Source: Siphonodentalium dalli
Lineage: Eukaryota > Mollusca > Scaphopoda > Gadilida > Siphonodentaliidae
Direction: 5' to 3'
Assembly (NCBI GenBank): GCA_032622095.1
Contig: CP136063.1
Location: forward strand, 280,915,426 to 280,979,425
DNA: 64,000 bases
Of the stretch, positions 58,383-64,000 are shown piece after piece; the stretch's first letter is position 1, and each line of letters starts with the position of its first letter. The notes below the pieces were generated by a model. That model had not been told where the DNA came from and did not search any database. It saw only the letters and a list, made by a program, of their open reading frames with translations. Both the position numbers and the translations under genes were made by a program.

Positions 58383-58856
58383 TTAACCCTGTGCCAATGC
58401 ATTCTCTTATATATGCGAGTCGACCATAGGTCGCCTCGCATATATAAGAAAATGCATTGGCTTTACACATATTAAAAATGATAAAATTGTCAAACAATGT
58501 AGAAAAATATTATAAAAATTGTTAAAAAATGTCAGAAAAAATTATAAAATTGTTAAAGAATGTAGAAAAATATTATAAAAATTGTTAAAAAATGTCAGAA
58601 AAAATTATAAAATTGTTAAAGAGATTTTTTTTAGGCCAATGCATTCTCTTATATATGCGAGGCGACCTATGGTCGACTCGCATATATAAGAGAATGCATT
58701 GGCACAGGGCATAACATAACCATCACAATGTGGTCGATGAACCAGTTCCAATGATATCCATATTTGTATGGTGTTATTGAGACAGACCGAAGATACTTTA
58801 GGCTGTTGAAGCTTTATTTTGGGCGTTTTTGACCGGTTTGTTGGGTAAAGGGTTAA
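58383..58856 (+). mobile_element. TTAA hairpin element (family a) beside a splice donor
   Basis: TTAA at 58383-58386 is followed directly by CCCTGTGCC; the usual TTACCCAACAGAACGG segment between two CCCT words is missing. Hairpins lie at 58393-58461 and 58635-58703. The right end TGTTGGGTAAAGGGTTAA is at 58839-58856. The spacer has tandem ATTGTTAAAAAATG words. Confidence 0.87.
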
Positions 58857-59539
58857 TGTAAACATATTTTTATTTCCAAATCCAAACAAACAACATAATA
58901 TACAGATGACACATATAATCAAAATAGACGTGTTATAATATGGAATCGAGGATCAGACAACAAGCCCGAGGGCTTATATGAAGTTACAAAATGGCCGCCG
59001 TCCAGAGAGGCCAACAAGTATCGGCCAACAAATGTCATGGATGCCCTATTTCAACCACTCTGGGCGGCGGCCATTTTGGAACGGGGTGAGGTGTGTGGAG
59101 TGAATATTTAGAAGTGATAAGTAAGTCTTAGTTAATGGATAAGTAAGTCTGAATTAAGAGATAACTAAATCTTAGTCCCCCCCCCCCCCCCGCCCCGCAC
59201 ACTAGAGCAATCGACCTAAGCAATCGGACTCACGAAGCCGTCTGTTCTGATCTGCGATGTGATTTTGATAAGCAATCGGTCTCGCGAGCAACCGGTCTCA
59301 CACATCAAACATGTTTGATATTTTGTCGTGTCGCGAGCCAGATTGCTCAGGTATGCGGGCTACACGAACAGTATTGCTCAGGATGGAAATGTGTGTCTCT
59401 ACAACCAGTTTGTGTTGACAAAATTGTTTTCGTTCAAATGGTGATGTCTGTACAACTCAATCTTGAATAAACCTTGAACATAGCATTCGGTTCGTAATGT
59501 AACTGATATTTAGGCCATTATTTTTAATATCTGTATTTT
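58857..59539. other. Intronic stretch
   Basis: Nothing coding. A C run lies at about 59176-59191. GGCCGCCGTCCAGAG near 58992 and GGGCGGCGGCCATTTTGG near 59062 form a loose inverted pair. Confidence 0.45.
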
Positions 59540-60265
59540 ATGTCACCATTATTGAAAATAATTTTGGTAAGGTGTGTGGGTATGGGTGCACATATAACTT
59601 TCTATGTTTCTGGTGGTAGTAAGTCACGCGATATCGGTCTGGAATCAAAGAGTGCTGAGCCCGCGGGGAACACGACTCAGGTTGCTCCAGCAGTACCCTC
59701 TGCTGCCCGCGGCTTGGCAGGGACGCCACTGAATGAAGATCAGGCCGAGGAAGAAGCCCCCACTAGAAGACGAAGGGACGTAGCCAGAGGAGCCGATGGA
59801 GAAAGAAGAGTCAGCTGTCGATCTACCAACTGTTCCTTCCCATTCGGCTAAGAAGACTGGTGTGCATCAGCCCGAAGCTGCCGGCAGAAAGGTAATATCT
59901 GAGAGACGCCCAGATGGGCCCTCCTGTCCAGACTGATATCATCCCGGCCACCAACTTTGACGTGAAGATGGACACCTTACCAATACGGACGCCGGAATGC
60001 CACCACAACCCCATCTCCACCACCAACAACAACAACAGCACCGGTTCCACCCGCTCCATCGCAGAGAAGCTTGCAGAAGTGGTAGCAAAAACAACTGCCC
60101 TGAATGCCTGATTAAAAGTACAGATGAGACGATGGCAAGATGTCGTTCAACAAATTACAACACACAGCTTGCAGCCACCAGCTATACCACTAGTCTCTGT
60201 CACCCTACCACAAGCAACAACAACAACAACAAAAAGAAAAAGAAGCTGAAAACGAAGAACAAATA
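59540..60265 (+). other. GC-rich, coding-like island of unknown origin
   Basis: Base composition is much richer in G and C than the surroundings. Fragmentary frames include APAVPSAARGLAGTPLNED, MGPPVQTDIIPATNFDVKMD and RSIAEKLAEVVAKTTALNA, each closed by stops. The block ends with (CAA)n, then AAAGAAAAAGAAG and AACAAATAAATATG, resembling a 3' end. It looks like a decayed retroelement or processed sequence inside the RIM-like intron. No splice sites fit it to the PDZ frame. Confidence 0.4.
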
Positions 60266-60520
60266 AATATGCCTATATCAGTTTTCACCATCATGTTAAA
60301 CCATTTCGTGACCATTTCAAAACATCCAAAGTGGATTGTAGGGGATGGGAACACCCCTTTCAAATCCTCCCGGGTCCACCCCAAATCCCTAATAAAGGGA
60401 TCTCATTTTCGACTATGGCCGTAATGCGCTTCCGTCGATTCCAATGCAAATTTGTTGAGCTAGAATATGAGAATCAATTCAGTTGCCGGGGGATATCTTG
60501 TCGATATTTAATCGTTGCAG

Positions 60521-60641
60521 GCGATGAGATAGTACAATGGAATGGTCAGCCGATGGTCGGTGCCACATTTGAACAGTGCCAGGTTATCATGAGGAAGGCA
60601 TTCAAATTGCTAATCCTCATGATCCAACCCAGTTGTGAACG
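60521..60641 (+). CDS. Rim: RIM-like gene, C-terminal PDZ exon
   Basis: A 121-bp exon, acceptor TTTAATCGTTGCAG, entered in phase 1 and left in phase 2 at GAACG then GTGAGT. It completes GDEIVQWNGQPMVGATFEQC then QVIMRKAFKLLILMIQPSC. The GDEI-x-x-(W)NG-x-P-hydrophobic-x-G-A-T pattern matches the second half of the RIM PDZ domain closely. Reading through the donor gives an immediate TGA, so splicing here is required. The last bases of the exon and the donor are the start of a 78-bp tandem array. Later exons (C2 domains in RIM) are not found before the window ends. Confidence 0.88.
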
Positions 60642-61260
60642 GTGAGTAAGATATGTCCAATCATGGTGGTGTACGCTGTCCTGACTGGTGATCCTCGTGA
60701 TCCAACCCAGTTGCGAACGGTGAGTAAGATCTGTCCAATCATGGTGGTGTACGCCCAACCCAGTTGTGAAGGGTGAGTATGATCTGTTAAATCATGGTGG
60801 TGTACGCTTCTTGACTGGTGATCCTCGTGATCCAACCCAGTTGTGAACGGTGAGTAAGATATGTCCAATCATGGTGGTGTACGCTGTCCTGACTGGTGAT
60901 GCTCGTGATCCAACCCAGTTGTGAACGGTGAGTAAGATATGTCCAATCACGGTTGTGTACGCTGTCCTGATTGGTGATCCTCGTGATCCAACCCAGTTGT
61001 GAACGGTGAGTAAGATATGTTCAATCATGGTGGTGTACGCTGTCTTGACTGGTGATCCTCGTGATCCAACCCAGTTGTGAACGGTGAGTAAGATATGTTC
61101 AATCATGGTGGTGTACGCTGTACTGACTGGTGATGCTCGTGTTCCAACCCAGTTGTGAACGGTGAGTAAGATATGTCCAATCATGGTGGTGTACGCTGTC
61201 CTGACTGGTGATGCTCGTGATCCAACCCAGTTGTGAACGGTGAGTAAGATCTGTCCAATG
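60612..61260. repeat. 78-bp minisatellite containing the exon end and splice donor
   Basis: The unit includes GATCCAACCCAGTTGTGAAC, GGTGAGTAAGAT and ATGGTGGTGTACGCTGTCC. Nine copies of the exon-end plus donor segment start (at TTG of TTGTGAAC) at 60633, 60711, 60764, 60841, 60919, 60997, 61075, 61153 and 61231. Spacing is 78 bp except for one shortened unit. All keep GGTGAGTA. Only the first is reached in an open frame. Confidence 0.95.
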
Positions 61261-61744
61261 GGTTACATTTGATTTATATGACATAATGACGTTATGTGCT
61301 GGCAATTTTGATGCAAATTTAATTAAAACACCTGCTTTGATCAAGTGTATTCACTGTCCGCCCCAGTAGATTGTTTCACATCACTTTAAACGGGATATGC
61401 CTCGATCGTTTCAACCTAAATGCGTAATTGGTAGTAGGAACAATGTTGGTCGATAATAGACCATTCTCGGGTTGTAATAAATGAGTGCCTTTTGTTACCG
61501 CCCTTCGTGTCGGCGATTTGAGCGCGTGTTAATTAGCTTGTTTTCCCACATGGAAAGTAGGGGTTCTTTTCGATATAGGCATGTAACATGAAACATATAT
61601 AACTAATAAATGGGACGTAATTAAGAGCATAATATCGGCCCATCTTACATTTATAGAGATACTGTTATCTAAATCCAATGAATTCAATGCTATTCAATTT
61701 TTCCTTTCATTGCACCGGACCATTTATCACGGTATGTGTGGATT
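61261..61744. other. Intronic stretch, nothing recognised
   Basis: No coding or repeat signal. Confidence 0.45.
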
Positions 61745-62135
61745 AAAGGTACTCAATCCGATTCGACGGTCCCCATATAATCAGATTCCAACAACAACAA
61801 CAACACTTCTAGAAATGCCGCTTCAGTTATCAGGATCGATTAATTGCCCCAAAATAATGCTAACCACAGACTGTCAACTATAGTATAAATATTGCCCGAA
61901 ACGTGTTATTTGTCAGCATGTTGTTCGACGAAATTTGGCCTAATTATCAACACAAATCCTTTTGATTTTAGAGTTATCCACATATAACACATCCGCAATT
62001 TGTTCCGAGACCACCGGCTCGTCGACATTTTACTGGGCCACTAATAGGTCTCGATGGTGAAAATTAATAGATTTCAAAAATTTATATCTAATAACTCTGC
62101 GCTTTAATGGTTCCTCGACTCGAATCAACAGATGC
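61745..62135. mobile_element. TTAAAGGTACTC foldback element, inverted, truncated
   Basis: Starts AAAGGTACTCAATCCGATTC, then (CAA)n, and runs to GGTTCCTCGACTCGAATCAA. This is the reverse orientation of 57672-58100. It stops short of the second terminus. Confidence 0.78.
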
Positions 62136-62346
62136 AATTTGGGGCTTGAAACATAAGAATATTGTCAGGCGCCACAACGTATATCATGTTCATATACATC
62201 GGAAATCGTGATGCTATGAGTGTCGAATTTGAGGAGATTGTTCAAAATATAAGCGGCCAATGCTTGATGTCAATCCAATTCGTCCATCTAACCCCTCCTT
62301 TGGGTAAATTCCATTTTTATTTTTTTGTTGAAGAAATAACTAATGT

Positions 62347-63459
62347 TTAAAGGGGTACTGTACTCAAATTGATTAACCCTTTCAGTGCCAGGGGCCGATA
62401 TCATCAGCCCTAATTTACGGTCTGTAAAATCGGCCCTAAAATTATTAAAAAATAAAAAATCTTTGTTTTTTTTTTTTTTTTAGATATTTTTGGGTTGAAT
62501 TTTTTTGGGTATGCTTAAGCATGCTATAGCGAATTTAAAAACAAACTGGATAAAACCTTAGGGGCATGTTATAACTCAAAACTATCACCAAGTATTCATA
62601 GTAATAATTTTGATGCCCATGAAAAACGTAAGATTCCCTGGCACTAAACCTACAAAATAAGTCTGTTAAAGAATATAAGAACAAATTATTAAAATTGTTA
62701 AAAATTGTAAAAAATAATAACAAATGATGAAAAATTGTTAGGCCAATGCATTCTCTTATATATGCGAGGCGACCTATGGTCGACTCGCATATATAAGAGA
62801 ATGCACTGGCACAGGGTATATGGACATATTGTTGTTGTTTTCTATAGTCTCTGCTTCGTATAATAAGGTAACCAGATTCCCATTATGTGAAAGTCTGTTG
62901 AGTACGAAATAATGTTACGGGTGGCAGATTGGCCGGAATGTGAAAACAGAACCATATCGTCATCGAGTATTTTTTTTTAGTTTTCAAGCAAATGTATCAA
63001 ATAAATGTCACATTACTTACACACTAGTCCCATATACTTATTTAAGTTATTGTATAGGCACTAGTCAGTGAGTGGCTTGAGTTTACGTCCCGTATCAACA
63101 TAATTTTGTGCACGATCATGTGTGCCACGCGTTGCCCAATCCATTGTCCGTCAATTAATTTGATTACGTCTTGTACACAGAAATTCGTAATTTAATTTAT
63201 GGTTGGAGCCATAAATTAAATTGATATCAAATTATTAAATTTCAATTTAAGATAACCTGTTAACCTGAACGTTTACAGAATACATCTTCGACGCAAATTG
63301 CTTATTTTTCTATATATTATCGATATACACGTCTTGTACACGGAAATTCGTAATTTAATTTATGGTTGGAGCAAATTGCTTATTTTTCTATATATTATCG
63401 ATATAAGATCGTTGCTATTACCGGGAATTTATTGAAATTGGCGTACAGTACCCCTTTAA
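62347..63459. mobile_element. TTAAAGGGGTACTGTAC element (family d) with nested insertion
   Basis: Ends TTAAAGGGGTACTGTACTC and GCGTACAGTACCCCTTTAA. It aligns with 22761-23241 except for an insertion at 62373-62825 and a local duplication near 63170-63385 (CGTAATTTAATTTATGGTTG twice). The element is otherwise non-coding. Confidence 0.85.
62373..62825 (-). mobile_element. TTAA element (family b) nested in family d, one end lost
   Basis: TTAACCCTTTCAGTGCCAGG at 62373. The interior is the reverse complement of 44777-45226, with one hairpin at 62742-62810. The far end stops at GGCACAGGGTATATGGAC; the expected second terminus with TTAA is missing. Confidence 0.85.
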
Positions 63460-63920
63460 TCAACCTTTTATTCTTTATGGTTTAGCGCTCTTATAAGTAT
63501 CTATTTTCCTCAGATATTAGGTGAATCAATTTGATAGTGCATATGTACCGCATGGCTTCTACTTTATATGTTATTTTAGATTGTGCATAAATAGTGCTCC
63601 AAGTATACACCGGTCAATACTAACTTGATACATGCGGTATACACCGGTCAATACTAACTTGATACAGTTTGACAATTGACGTGAGGATGTTGACGCGCGT
63701 ATTTCGCAAACAACAGCATTAAGAGAAAAAAGTAATTTCCTGAATGGAGAGACATATTGAAGGGCAAGGGGTTGCGTACAACTAACAATCTTGTAGTGAC
63801 GTACGTGTGCCATAATATAGACTGCAGTTATTGACTTTAGACACACTTGCCATATGGACTCGTTTATATAATATGTTCATCATATACATCAGGAAGATCG
63901 CCAGTATATCGTTTGTGAAA
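63460..63920. other. Non-coding stretch with a 34-bp duplication
   Basis: GTATACACCGGTCAATACTA starts at 63603 and again at 63637. Nothing else is recognised. Confidence 0.55.
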
Positions 63921-64000
63921 ATGCCGTTTGAATTCGTAGATATATTAACCGTAGAAGCTACTGTGTTAGGATTCTCATTGGCCGTGATTAAAGGCAATGA
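63921..64000 (+). CDS. Possible start of an ORF running off the window
   Basis: An ATG at 63921 opens 26 codons with no stop before the window end (MPFEFVDILTVEATVLGFS then LAVIKGN). The hydrophobic stretch could be chance. There is no supporting splice or promoter signal, and an ORF on the opposite strand (63782-63997) covers the same bases. Weak call. Confidence 0.15.
   Translation, partial: MPFEFVDILTVEATVLGFSLAVIKGN

Noticed and set aside
60642-61245. The repeated GGTGAGTA sites considered as ends of alternative coding exons.
   Set aside because: Extending the exon past the first donor meets TGA immediately, so the later donors cannot extend the coding sequence.

Overview
The window is AT-rich eukaryotic DNA with long introns, GT-AG splice sites and a very heavy load of transposable elements and minisatellites. 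Three kinds of APE-type LINE, several families of small inverted-repeat elements and an animal synaptic gene point to a marine invertebrate, possibly a lophotrochozoan. I cannot name the species from the sequence alone.

The host gene I can recognise is a plus-strand, RIM-like active-zone gene spread over about 50 kb. Two exons (10801-11005 and 12975-13133) encode a FYVE-like zinc finger with four CxxC pairs, joined in phase 0. A long polar, Arg/Ser-rich exon follows (37403-38241). Three exons joined in phase 1 (45338-45394, 58252-58371, 60521-60641) rebuild most of a PDZ domain. Both ends of the gene lie outside the visible exons. Two further candidate exons (17555-17708 and 17840-17973) keep the frame but have no recognisable domain.

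The rest is mostly mobile and repetitive DNA sitting in the introns. A LINE family occurs twice: a copy cut by the window edge at 1-2868 (plus strand, disabled) and an almost complete copy at 49483-55000 (minus strand; intact 1161-codon ORF2, ORF1 broken by one stop codon). A different, decayed LINE lies at 26480-28790. A 1.9-kb element at 15143-17032 has long terminal inverted repeats and a Ginger-like C-terminal region but no integrase core. Several small-element families begin with TTAA or TTAAAGG. A 69-bp hairpin recurs about 19 times, often as a mirror-image pair, inside at least three elements with different ends.

Tandem arrays are at 6697-7792 (21 bp, both orientations), 11120-12075 (48 bp), 31212-31490 (33 bp), 34475-35250 (G-rich), 36871-37130 (26 bp, ten identical copies), 47057-48802 (53/32 bp) and 60617-61250 (78 bp).

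Repeats and gene meet in several places. The second zinc-finger exon lies between two inverted copies of one hairpin element. One PDZ exon has such an element starting 12 bp after its splice donor. The donor of the next PDZ exon has been amplified into nine tandem copies. The G-rich minisatellite appears to be an amplified end of a small transposon seen elsewhere in the window.
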